Both the position numbers and the translations under genes were made by a program. The notes beneath the pieces are model-generated. The model saw nothing but the letters and a program-made list of their open reading frames with translations. It was not told the origin of the DNA and ran no database searches. From the NCBI GenBank assembly GCA_023461275.1, contig JAEYMI010000064.1, forward strand, positions 1 through 11,641: a stretch of DNA of 11,641 nt, given 5' to 3'. Below, piece by piece: positions 6,695 to 11,641 of this stretch; the first letter of the stretch is position 1; every line of letters starts with the position of its first letter. Source of the DNA: Actinomycetes bacterium (GTDB lineage Bacteria; Actinomycetota; Actinomycetes; Mycobacteriales; Mycobacteriaceae).

Positions 6695-6820
6695 GAGGGT
6701 GCCGTCGCTGTGCGGGAGGGCGCCGTGAACGTGGGGGAGGGCGCCGTGAACGTGGGGGAGGGTGCCGTCGCTGTGCGGGAGGGCGCCGTCGCTGTGCGGG
6801 AGGGCGCCGTCGACGTGGGC
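6695..6820. repeat. 21-bp tandem array, six units
   Basis: Six exact-length 21-bp units start at 6695, 6716, 6737, 6758, 6779 and 6800. All begin GAGGGYGCCGT and fall into three variants by their second half: CGCTGTGCGG (units 1, 4, 5), GAACGTGGGG (units 2, 3) and CGACGTGGGC (unit 6). The array ends 7 bp before the stop codon of the leftward LysR gene. Being 21 bp, it stays open in several frames, but there is no ribosome-binding site and I do not call it coding. Confidence 0.9.
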
Positions 6821-6827
6821 CGACCGC

Positions 6828-7763
6828 TCAGGGTTCGACGAGCGTGCGCTGGGTCTGTTCCGGGGTCACCGAGTCGAGGATCTTCTGACGCATGATCGAC
6901 GCGGTGTTGGGCAGCCACAGCGCCCGCACCGGGGCCATCGGCGGATCGGTGAACTCGATGATCCGAATCCTGTTCTCGTACAGCCAACCCGGCTCGTTGG
7001 TCACGAACGCGCACGCCTTGGGGTGGGCGATCACCGCGGTGTGCGGCGGGGTGCCCAGCAGGGTCGAGACGATCATCCGTGGCTCGAACCCGGCGCGCCG
7101 GCAGATCGCCACCAGGATGTCGGTGTACTCGGTCTCGTGCTCGGCTCCCCAGACAACGATCTCGAAGTCGGCCAGGCTGCTCACCTCGACCTGGTCGTGC
7201 TGGGCGAGCGGGTGATCGGACTGCACCGCCAGGCGCAGGACGTGTTGGGTGGCGATCGTCGCGGCAAGGTCTGTGGGGTTGGCCACACCTCGGCCCAGCG
7301 CGAGGTCGATGGTGCCGGCGATCAACTCATCGCGCATCTGCTCGGCGAACACCGGGCGCACGGTGATCGGCGCCGACGGATCCTCGCGCACCACCGGCTC
7401 GATGATCTGGAAGACCTCCGATGGTGCGAGGTCGGGTGCGTGGCCGATGACGAACGGATTCGGGCTGGCGCGGTCGACGAGCCTGACTTGGGAAACCAGG
7501 TGCTCACCGCCGGCGAGCAGGGTGACCGCGCCCCGGTACATGGCCTCACCGGCGGCGGTTGCGGTCAGGTTCCGCCGCGAACGCGAAAACAGCTCGACGC
7601 CGAGGTGCCGTTCGAGTTCGCGGATGGCCGACGACAGGGCTTGCTGTGTGATGAACAACTCATCTGCGGCCGCGCGCAGGCTCGGCGCCTCCATGACAGT
7701 GACGAACATGCGCAGGCGACGCAGGTCAATGTCCGGTACGCCGCGTCCAAAATCGGACTTCAT
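6828..7763 (-). CDS. LysR-family transcriptional regulator
   Basis: A 311-aa protein of typical LysR length. The winged helix-turn-helix spans about residues 12-71 (DLRRLRMFVTVMEAPSLRAAADELFITQQALSSAIRELE, then LGVELFSR and LTATAAGE), and the periplasmic-binding-protein-like effector domain runs from about 103 (FVIGHAPDLAPSEVFQ) to the end. ATG 7763 is preferred: the leftward strand has AGGAG (read from + 7775-7771) at 7-nt spacing. A TTG at 7784 would add seven residues ahead of that site and is less likely. The effector is unknown. LysR regulators usually control a divergent neighbour and themselves, so the PTS gene or the small transcript in the 7764-8181 gap are the natural candidates. 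The 3' end runs straight into the 21-bp array. Confidence 0.88.
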   Translation of the reverse strand: MKSDFGRGVPDIDLRRLRMFVTVMEAPSLRAAADELFITQQALSSAIRELERHLGVELFSRSRRNLTATAAGEAMYRGAVTLLAGGEHLVSQVRLVDRASPNPFVIGHAPDLAPSEVFQIIEPVVREDPSAPITVRPVFAEQMRDELIAGTIDLALGRGVANPTDLAATIATQHVLRLAVQSDHPLAQHDQVEVSSLADFEIVVWGAEHETEYTDILVAICRRAGFEPRMIVSTLLGTPPHTAVIAHPKACAFVTNEPGWLYENRIRIIEFTDPPMAPVRALWLPNTASIMRQKILDSVTPEQTQRTLVEP

Positions 7764-7777
7764 CAACCATCTCCTGT

Positions 7778-7808
7778 CAATCAACCAATTTGTAGTGATT
7801 GTAGGTTG
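7778..7808. promoter_or_regulatory. Candidate LysR binding region (nested dyads)
   Basis: CAATCA (7778-7783) pairs with TGATTG (7796-7801) across 12 bp, and the overlapping CAACC (7782-7786) pairs with GGTTG (7804-7808). The region is A+T-rich compared with its surroundings, lies just upstream of the LysR ribosome-binding site and overlaps the -35 of the candidate rightward promoter. That geometry suits a LysR autoregulatory site, but the assignment is inference. Confidence 0.35.
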
Positions 7809-7827
7809 TGGAACTTGTGCTTACGAT
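7799..7827 (+). promoter_or_regulatory. Candidate promoter facing right
   Basis: TTGTAG (7799-7804), a 17-bp spacer and TACGAT (7822-7827) form a plausible sigma-70-type promoter. The -10 fits TAnnnT; the -35 keeps only TTG. The predicted start, about 7834, coincides with the first base of the stem-loop CGAAAGC. A dyad, GTGCTT (7817-7822) with AAGCAC (7837-7842), brackets the -10 box and could be a repressor site. Confidence 0.4.
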
Positions 7828-7833
7828 GTGTTT

Positions 7834-7922
7834 CGAAAGCACGACAGCCTCTGCGTGTTTGTCAGCTTTCGGTAAAAGGTCGGAGTCTTCGCGCGGAGGG
7901 GACGCGAGGACTCCGACCTTTT
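7834..7922 (+). ncRNA. Candidate small RNA or attenuated 5' leader
   Basis: About 90 nt made of two adjacent hairpins. The first pairs CGAAAGC (7834-7840) with GCTTTCG (7865-7871) and continues inside with GACA (7843-7846) and TGTC (7860-7863) around a small asymmetric internal loop. The second is the strong terminator starting at 7874. It has no ribosome-binding site or open frame. It could be an independent small RNA, or the start of the PTS mRNA with a regulated terminator. I do not see a BglG/LicT-type antiterminator consensus. Promoter and structure are visible; transcription is inference. Confidence 0.35.
7874..7922 (+). terminator. Strong intrinsic terminator (20-bp stem)
   Basis: The arm 7874-7893 (AAAAGGTCGGAGTCTTCGCG) pairs with 7903-7922 along all 20 positions, with one G-U wobble, around a 9-nt loop. 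The right arm ends TTTT and is followed by CTT. The leftward transcript would also end in a T-run, so it may work both ways. No annotated gene ends here, which is odd for so good a terminator. Confidence 0.8.
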
Positions 7923-8060
7923 CTTAGGAGCAGGCGTCATCCCGCGAGACTCTTCGCAATCCACTCTTCCACATCGCATCAGGTGCGTCCCACATCCAGT
8001 CGCGGTCCGACGCCGTCCCGACTCGATATCTACCCCGCACCTTCGCCCCGCGTCTACAAC

Positions 8061-8077
8061 TTGACGCTATCGGTCAA
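8061..8077. promoter_or_regulatory. Dyad upstream of the PTS gene
   Basis: TTGAC-N7-GTCAA is a perfect 5-bp-arm inverted repeat about 105 bp before the PTS start. The 7-bp centre resembles the geometry of LysR recognition boxes, although TTGACG could equally be a -35 element. No matching -10 lies 17 bp downstream; the nearest TAnnnT is TAGCAT at 8106-8111. Confidence 0.3.
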
Positions 8078-8181
8078 TTCGCTGATCCCGCATGCGCACT
8101 GGGTTTAGCATCCGATGAGATCCGGTCGTCGCGGAGCGCGTTTCCCCACGTTCAGCCACCGGACGTTGCGAGGAGACGACG

Positions 8182-10293
8182 ATGTCTGCTGAATCAGCCG
8201 CACAGATCGTCGATGCCGTCGGTGGTGCCGACAACATCGAAAGCCTGACGCACTGCGCCACCCGCCTGAGATTCCAGCTTCGGGATTCGTCTGCAGTGAA
8301 CCAGTCGACGGTCGAGGCCGCCGACGGTGTGCTCGGTGCGGTCCCGCAGGCCGGCAACCGCTACCAGGTGGTGATCGGCGGCGGAGTGCAAACGGTCTAC
8401 AACGAGATCATGGCGTTGCCCGCCATGGCTTCTCGCGGTCCGGTCGATGCCGACGCGATCAAGGCCGCCGAGCGGGCCAAGGGGCCACGCGGTAAGTCGG
8501 CCTGGCTGGATTCGCTGTTCGAGTTCCTGTCCGACTCCTTCCGGCCCATCCTCGGTGCGCTGCTCGGGGCGTCGCTGTTCATCACGTTCATGTCGTTGAT
8601 GAGCACCCTCGGGGTCATCCCCAACTGGGCTGATCCGCGCACCGAGCTGTCTCCGACATGGCAGTTCGTGAACCTGTGCTGGCAGTGCGTGTTCGTGTTC
8701 CTGCCGCTGATGGTGGCCTACAACGCGTCGAAGAAGGTGGGTGCCGATCCGTGGGTCGGGTTCGCCATCATGGCCGCACTGATGCTGCCGACCTACAAGG
8801 CCTTCTCCGAACAGGCCGACAACTTCCGGTTCCTCGGCCAGGACGTCAAGGTGATCGACGTCTTCGGTCTGCCGCTGACCCTATTCGATTACAGCTCACA
8901 GGTTTTCCCGCCGCTGATGATGGCCGCGGTGCTCGGACTGGTCTACAAGTACCTGAAGAAGATCATCCCGGAGAACGTCCAGCTGATCTTCGTCCCGTTC
9001 CTCGCGATGCTGATCATGATCCCGGTGACCGCGTTCCTGATCGGGCCGATCGGCGTCTACGCCGGCGCCGGTCTGGCAAACGTGCTCAAGTCGATCAACG
9101 ACTTCTCCCCGTTCATCTTCGCGATCGCGGTTCCGATGGCCTATCCGTTCATGGTTCCGCTGGGCCTGCACTGGCCGATCAACGCGATCATGCTGCTCAA
9201 CATCCAGACCCTGGGCTACGACTTCATCCAAGGCCCCATGGGCGCATGGAATTTTGCGTGCTTCGGCGCGACCGCCGGTGTGCTGTACCTGTCGTGGCGA
9301 CAGCGCGACACCACTATGCGTCAGACCGCCACCGGTGCGCTCGCGGCAGGTCTGCTCGGTGGCATCTCCGAACCGTCGTTGTACGGAATTCACCTGCGCT
9401 TCAAGCGAATATATCCACGAATGCTCGTCGGCTGCTTCATTGGCGGCCTGATCATCGGTATCGGTGGCGGCGCCACCACCAACGCCTTCGTGTTCACCTC
9501 ACTGCTCACCATCCCGGCATTCAATCCCATCCTGCTCTATGCGCTGGCGATCACCGCGGCCTTCTTCACCGCGATGCTGCTGGTCATCATGTCCGGATTC
9601 CGGACGCCCGAGCAGCAGGCCGAATTCGAGGCGGCCCGCGATGCCCGCGAGGCGGCCGAGCGGAATAAGTTGTCCAACAAGGAAGCTGGTGACACTGCTC
9701 TGCCGACGTCGGTTGCGGGCACGGGTGCCGCCGCAGTCACTTCGGCCACGGTCGCCTCGGCCGCAGCCGCACCTTCCGGGGCGGCCACCGCCGTCGCCGA
9801 TCGCGCACAGCCGACCCCGATCGAGATCGGATCGCCGTTGGCGGGCACGGTGGTTCCGTTGTCCGAGGTGCCCGACCCGGTTTTCGCCGGCGGCACCATG
9901 GGTGGCGGGATCGCCATCGAACCGTCCGGCGACACCGTGTACGCCCCGGCGGATGCGACGGTCGTGGCAGCCCAGGCCACCGGACATGCCTTCGGTCTCG
10001 TCCTCGACGGTGGCATCGAACTGCTCATCCACATCGGAATCGATACCGTCGCCCTCAAAGGCGAGGGATTCGACGTGAAGGTCAAGGCCGGACAGAAGGT
10101 GACCGCCGGTACGCCGCTGGTGACCTTTGATCGGGCGATCATCGAGAAGGCCGGTTATCCGCTGGTCACGCCGGTGGTGGTGATGAACACCCGCAAGTTC
10201 GCGGCGGTCACTCCGATCGCCGAGGGCGCGGTGAGCGTCGGCACGCCGATCGTGGAGGTGGTGGCGCAGCCCGCGCCCACCGCGCAGGCCTGA
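8182..10293 (+). CDS. PTS sugar permease, EIIBCA (beta-glucoside/sucrose type, glc superfamily)
   Basis: A 703-aa membrane protein that takes up a sugar while phosphorylating it, using phosphate passed from EI and HPr (not in this window). EIIB is residues about 1-80, with phosphorylated Cys25 in THCATRLRF. EIIC is about 107-472, multi-spanning, with LGLHWPINAI (327-336) and the signature GGISEPSLYGI (393-403). A charged segment and an Ala/Thr/Ser-rich linker (about 475-545) follow. EIIA is about 547-695, with His602 in GHAFGL and active-site His617 in LLIHIGIDTV. The BCA order matches BglF of enteric bacteria and PtsS/BglF of Corynebacterium. Substrate is not determinable by eye. ATG 8182 has AGGAG (8171-8175) at 6-nt spacing. 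No hydrolase or phosphoglucosidase gene is adjacent. Confidence 0.92.
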   Translation: MSAESAAQIVDAVGGADNIESLTHCATRLRFQLRDSSAVNQSTVEAADGVLGAVPQAGNRYQVVIGGGVQTVYNEIMALPAMASRGPVDADAIKAAERAKGPRGKSAWLDSLFEFLSDSFRPILGALLGASLFITFMSLMSTLGVIPNWADPRTELSPTWQFVNLCWQCVFVFLPLMVAYNASKKVGADPWVGFAIMAALMLPTYKAFSEQADNFRFLGQDVKVIDVFGLPLTLFDYSSQVFPPLMMAAVLGLVYKYLKKIIPENVQLIFVPFLAMLIMIPVTAFLIGPIGVYAGAGLANVLKSINDFSPFIFAIAVPMAYPFMVPLGLHWPINAIMLLNIQTLGYDFIQGPMGAWNFACFGATAGVLYLSWRQRDTTMRQTATGALAAGLLGGISEPSLYGIHLRFKRIYPRMLVGCFIGGLIIGIGGGATTNAFVFTSLLTIPAFNPILLYALAITAAFFTAMLLVIMSGFRTPEQQAEFEAARDAREAAERNKLSNKEAGDTALPTSVAGTGAAAVTSATVASAAAAPSGAATAVADRAQPTPIEIGSPLAGTVVPLSEVPDPVFAGGTMGGGIAIEPSGDTVYAPADATVVAAQATGHAFGLVLDGGIELLIHIGIDTVALKGEGFDVKVKAGQKVTAGTPLVTFDRAIIEKAGYPLVTPVVVMNTRKFAAVTPIAEGAVSVGTPIVEVVAQPAPTAQA

Positions 10294-10307
10294 ATCTCAG
10301 CGCGCGC

Positions 10308-10322
10308 TACATTCGTGGGGTG
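10308..10322 (+). promoter_or_regulatory. Leaderless promoter of the DUF6153-like gene
   Basis: TACATT (10308-10313) fits TAnnnT and lies six bases before GTG 10320, with no Shine-Dalgarno site between. Transcription would start at or next to the start codon. No good -35 is visible. It lies only 15 bp after the PTS stop, so the small gene can be expressed apart from the PTS gene. Confidence 0.55.
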
Positions 10323-10784
10323 AGCAGAGCGGTCCGGTGGCAGCGTGCATCGCTGCCTTCCCGTGCGCTGCTGTTGTTCGGTGTCGTCATCGCGGTGCTG
10401 CTCATGCATTCGGTCGTCACCCACGGGGCTTCGATGCCGGTTGTCGACGACGCACCCGCGCCCTCAACCTCAACTTCAACGGCGGCCGCGCACACCGGGT
10501 GCCACGGCGGTACCGAGCACCGGGATGCGCAGCTGGCCCCGGCCACCGACTCTGTCCGCCAACACTTCTCGGCATCCGACGACTGTGCCGCGCACGTTCA
10601 CCCCTGTGTCTTCGTGCGGGCCGACATGCCGATGTTACTGCTGGTTGTCCTCGCCCTCCTGTGGTGGGGATTTCCGTCGGTCAGGCGGCCGGCCGCCCAA
10701 TGGTTGTCCCGCATCGTCGAATTGGGCCGCCCGCCACCGTGGGCGATGCGATCTCACCTTGATCTGCAGGTGATCCGCTGCTGA
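10320..10784 (+). CDS. Small two-segment membrane protein, DUF6153-like, His/Cys-rich
   Basis: A 154-aa protein with one N-terminal hydrophobic segment (about 16-34, ALLLFGVVIAVLLMHSVV) and a second one (about 104-118). Between them is a soluble loop rich in His and Cys: HTGCHGG (58-64), His67, and CAAHVHPC (89-96). I recognise the pattern 'short helix with VLLMH, then His/Cys loop' as the actinobacterial DUF6153 family, which I recall as often lying beside DUF305 genes, as it does here. The family has no established function. The loop could bind metal outside the cell; that is inference. Start GTG 10320 was chosen because of the leaderless -10 box. Confidence 0.72.
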   Translation: MSRAVRWQRASLPSRALLLFGVVIAVLLMHSVVTHGASMPVVDDAPAPSTSTSTAAAHTGCHGGTEHRDAQLAPATDSVRQHFSASDDCAAHVHPCVFVRADMPMLLLVVLALLWWGFPSVRRPAAQWLSRIVELGRPPPWAMRSHLDLQVIRC

Positions 10785-10823
10785 GGGTGCTCCTCGGATT
10801 CGTCCGAACAAGAGTTCAACTCT
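10754..10823. promoter_or_regulatory. Cluster of three dyads before the DUF305 gene
   Basis: TCACCT-N8-AGGTGA (10754-10773, within the end of the DUF6153-like gene), TCGGA-TTCG-TCCGA (10794-10807) and AGAGTT-C-AACTCT (10811-10823) lie in a row before the DUF305 start. The middle one would make a short UUCG-loop hairpin. None matches a copper-regulator operator I can recall. Possible operators; low certainty. Confidence 0.25.
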
Positions 10824-10867
10824 CAGCAGTTCATTCACCAATTCATCAGCAGAGCAAGGATTTTCAC

Positions 10868-11530
10868 ATGCATACCCACTTCGCATCCCGTCGTGTCGGA
10901 ATCGTCGCCTCGTTGGCGGTGGCGGCCATGATCGCCGCGGCCGGGTGTTCCACCGAGAGCACCGACGGATCGTCGGATCCAACCGGCGCCCAGGCGTCGG
11001 CGACGCAATCGCCGTCGTCGCCGACTTCCGGTACGCAGCAGCACAACTCGGCCGACGTCATGTTCAACCAGATGATGATCCCGCACCATCAGCAGGCCGT
11101 GGAGATGGCCGGGCTCGTCGAATCCCGGACCCAGAATCCGGCCGTGCGGCAGCTGGCCACCGCGATCGCCGGCGCGCAACAGCCCGAGATCGACCAGATG
11201 ACCGCGCGACTGAAGTCGTGGGGTGTACCGCTCACGACGTCCGACGACTCCGGCCACGAAGGTCACTCGATGCCGGGTCACTCCATGTCGGGTGGGTCGA
11301 TGTCGGGCATGATGTCCGAGCAGCAGATGGCGGCGATGACCGCGGCGTCGGGTGCCCAGTTCGACACGCTGTGGCTGCAGGGCATGATCGCCCACCACGA
11401 GGGTGCCGTCGAGATGGCGAACACCGAACTCGCCCAGGGTATCGATCCCGGGTCCCGCGAGCTCGCGACCCAGATCAAGAACTCTCAGCAGGCCGAGATC
11501 ACCCAGATGAAGAACCTGTTGGGGCAGTAA
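10868..11530 (+). CDS. DUF305 lipoprotein, candidate copper-binding protein
   Basis: A 220-aa exported lipoprotein. The start ATG 10868 has AAGGA (10856-10860) at 7-nt spacing; a frame open from 10787 lacks such a site. Residues 9-26 form a signal peptide ending in lipobox IAAAGC with lipidated Cys27, followed by a Ser/Thr-rich linker. Two DUF305 half-domains follow: MFNQMMIPHHQQAVEMA (65-81, His73-His74, Met80) and LWLQGMIAHHEGAVEMA (169-185, His176-His177, Met183). Between them lies a His/Met-rich stretch (130-149: His130, His133, Met135, His138, Met140, Met145, Met148, Met149). DUF305 proteins include CopM of Synechocystis, which binds copper outside the cytoplasm, so a metal-buffering role is likely but inferred. 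It lies 83 bp after the DUF6153-like gene, probably in a shared transcript or under its own promoter. Confidence 0.88.
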   Translation: MHTHFASRRVGIVASLAVAAMIAAAGCSTESTDGSSDPTGAQASATQSPSSPTSGTQQHNSADVMFNQMMIPHHQQAVEMAGLVESRTQNPAVRQLATAIAGAQQPEIDQMTARLKSWGVPLTTSDDSGHEGHSMPGHSMSGGSMSGMMSEQQMAAMTAASGAQFDTLWLQGMIAHHEGAVEMANTELAQGIDPGSRELATQIKNSQQAEITQMKNLLGQ

Positions 11531-11531
11531 C

Positions 11532-11641
11532 TCACACGATGCTGCTGAGGATCGCGAGCACCAGGCCCGCGATCGTCAGCACGCCCACCACCACGGCCGC
11601 CCCCCTAGCCCCCTCGCCGCGGGCGGTGGGGGGTGGGGGGT
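11532..11641 (-). CDS. C-terminal end of a membrane protein (partial)
   Basis: On the leftward strand the frame is open from the window edge to TGA (11534-11532). It encodes a Pro-rich stretch, a charged Gly/Arg/Ala stretch (ARGEGARGA) and a final transmembrane helix (VVVGVLTIAGLVLAILSSIV). Third positions are nearly all G or C, supporting a real gene. The family cannot be told from 36 residues. Its stop lies one base past the DUF305 stop, so the two genes converge with no room for a terminator between them. Confidence 0.6.
   Translation of the reverse strand, partial: PPPPTARGEGARGAAVVVGVLTIAGLVLAILSSIV

Larger units (their letters stand above)
6482..6827. other. 346-bp convergent gap, repeat-filled, no gene
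   Basis: The tail-to-tail gap between the MFS gene and the LysR gene is almost wholly occupied by a 20-bp tandem array, a REP-like element with a partial duplicate, and a 21-bp tandem array. No ribosome-binding site or credible coding frame was seen, and no hairpin with a T-run. Confidence 0.7.
7764..8181. other. 418-bp divergent LysR-PTS gap, regulatory, no protein gene seen
   Basis: It contains, in order, nested dyads at the LysR start, a candidate rightward promoter, a stem-loop, a strong terminator (7874-7922), and then about 260 bp before the PTS ribosome-binding site. In that last part I see only a TTGAC-N7-GTCAA dyad (8061-8077) and a TAGCAT box (8106-8111) that could be the PTS -10. 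No credible small protein was found. Confidence 0.6.

Noticed and set aside
6695..6820. 21-bp array as a heptapeptide-repeat protein
   Set aside because: The frame stays open only because 21 is a multiple of three. No ribosome-binding site, and the frame soon becomes antisense to lysR.
7834..7922. BglG/LicT ribonucleic antiterminator (RAT) at the PTS leader
   Set aside because: Architecture is similar, but I cannot find the conserved RAT bases and the first hairpin does not overlap the terminator stem.
6762..8108. Long rightward open frame (448 codons) over the lysR region
   Set aside because: It is antisense to lysR, encodes Arg/His/Gly-rich low-quality sequence with no domain, and runs through the hairpin and terminator. 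A typical high-GC shadow frame.
8115..8192. 25-codon upstream ORF (ATG 8115) overlapping the PTS start
   Set aside because: No Shine-Dalgarno site, Arg-rich, and likely chance; kept only as a weak possibility for translational coupling.
8658..9668. Rightward open frame (336 codons) inside the PTS gene
   Set aside because: Arg-rich shadow of the PTS reading frame, no domain.

Overview
The window looks like chromosome from a high-GC, mycolic-acid-bearing actinobacterium (Mycobacteriales, Gordonia-like by my best guess). Supporting signs are strong G/C third positions, GTG starts, TAnnnT -10 boxes placed directly before start codons (leaderless genes), a GlfT2-type galactofuranosyltransferase homologue, and many copies of a 'TCGATACG...TACTCGATCAG' intergenic repeat. 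The species assignment is inference.

Layout, left to right. (1) The 3' tail of an unrecognised rightward ORF, possibly from a transposase. (2) A guanine deaminase (guaD, leftward), divergent from a TetR-family regulator (rightward) that carries a one-base frameshift near 2157. A 17-bp perfect dyad in the shared promoter gap is the candidate TetR operator. (3) A repeat-rich convergent gap. (4) A leftward GlfT2-like glycosyltransferase, divergent from a DHA2-type MFS exporter whose upstream GTG start lies inside a 9-bp hairpin. (5) A second repeat-rich convergent gap. (6) A leftward LysR regulator, divergent from a large rightward PTS permease (EIIBCA, glucoside/sucrose type). Their 418-bp gap holds a candidate promoter, a stem-loop and a very strong intrinsic terminator well upstream of the PTS gene. 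(7) A leaderless two-transmembrane His/Cys-rich DUF6153-like protein, followed by a DUF305 lipoprotein with His/Met-rich metal-ligand motifs. (8) The C-terminal end of a leftward membrane protein, only one base beyond the DUF305 stop codon.

Working together: guaD degrades guanine to xanthine and was probably controlled by the adjacent, now interrupted, TetR. The glycosyltransferase probably acts on cell-envelope glycan and appears to be a divergent paralogue rather than the canonical arabinogalactan gene. The PTS protein imports and phosphorylates a sugar, with general EI/HPr encoded elsewhere. The DUF6153/DUF305 pair suggests envelope metal (copper) handling.

The most unusual architecture is non-coding. 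All three roomy tail-to-tail gaps contain the same inverted REP/BIME-like element, and two of them also hold tandem arrays with 20-31-bp periods, some of which appear to be seeded by the REP ends. The LysR-PTS gap also contains a compact promoter, hairpin and terminator module that could be a small RNA or an attenuated leader. I see no tRNA, rRNA or CRISPR array, and no complete insertion sequence.
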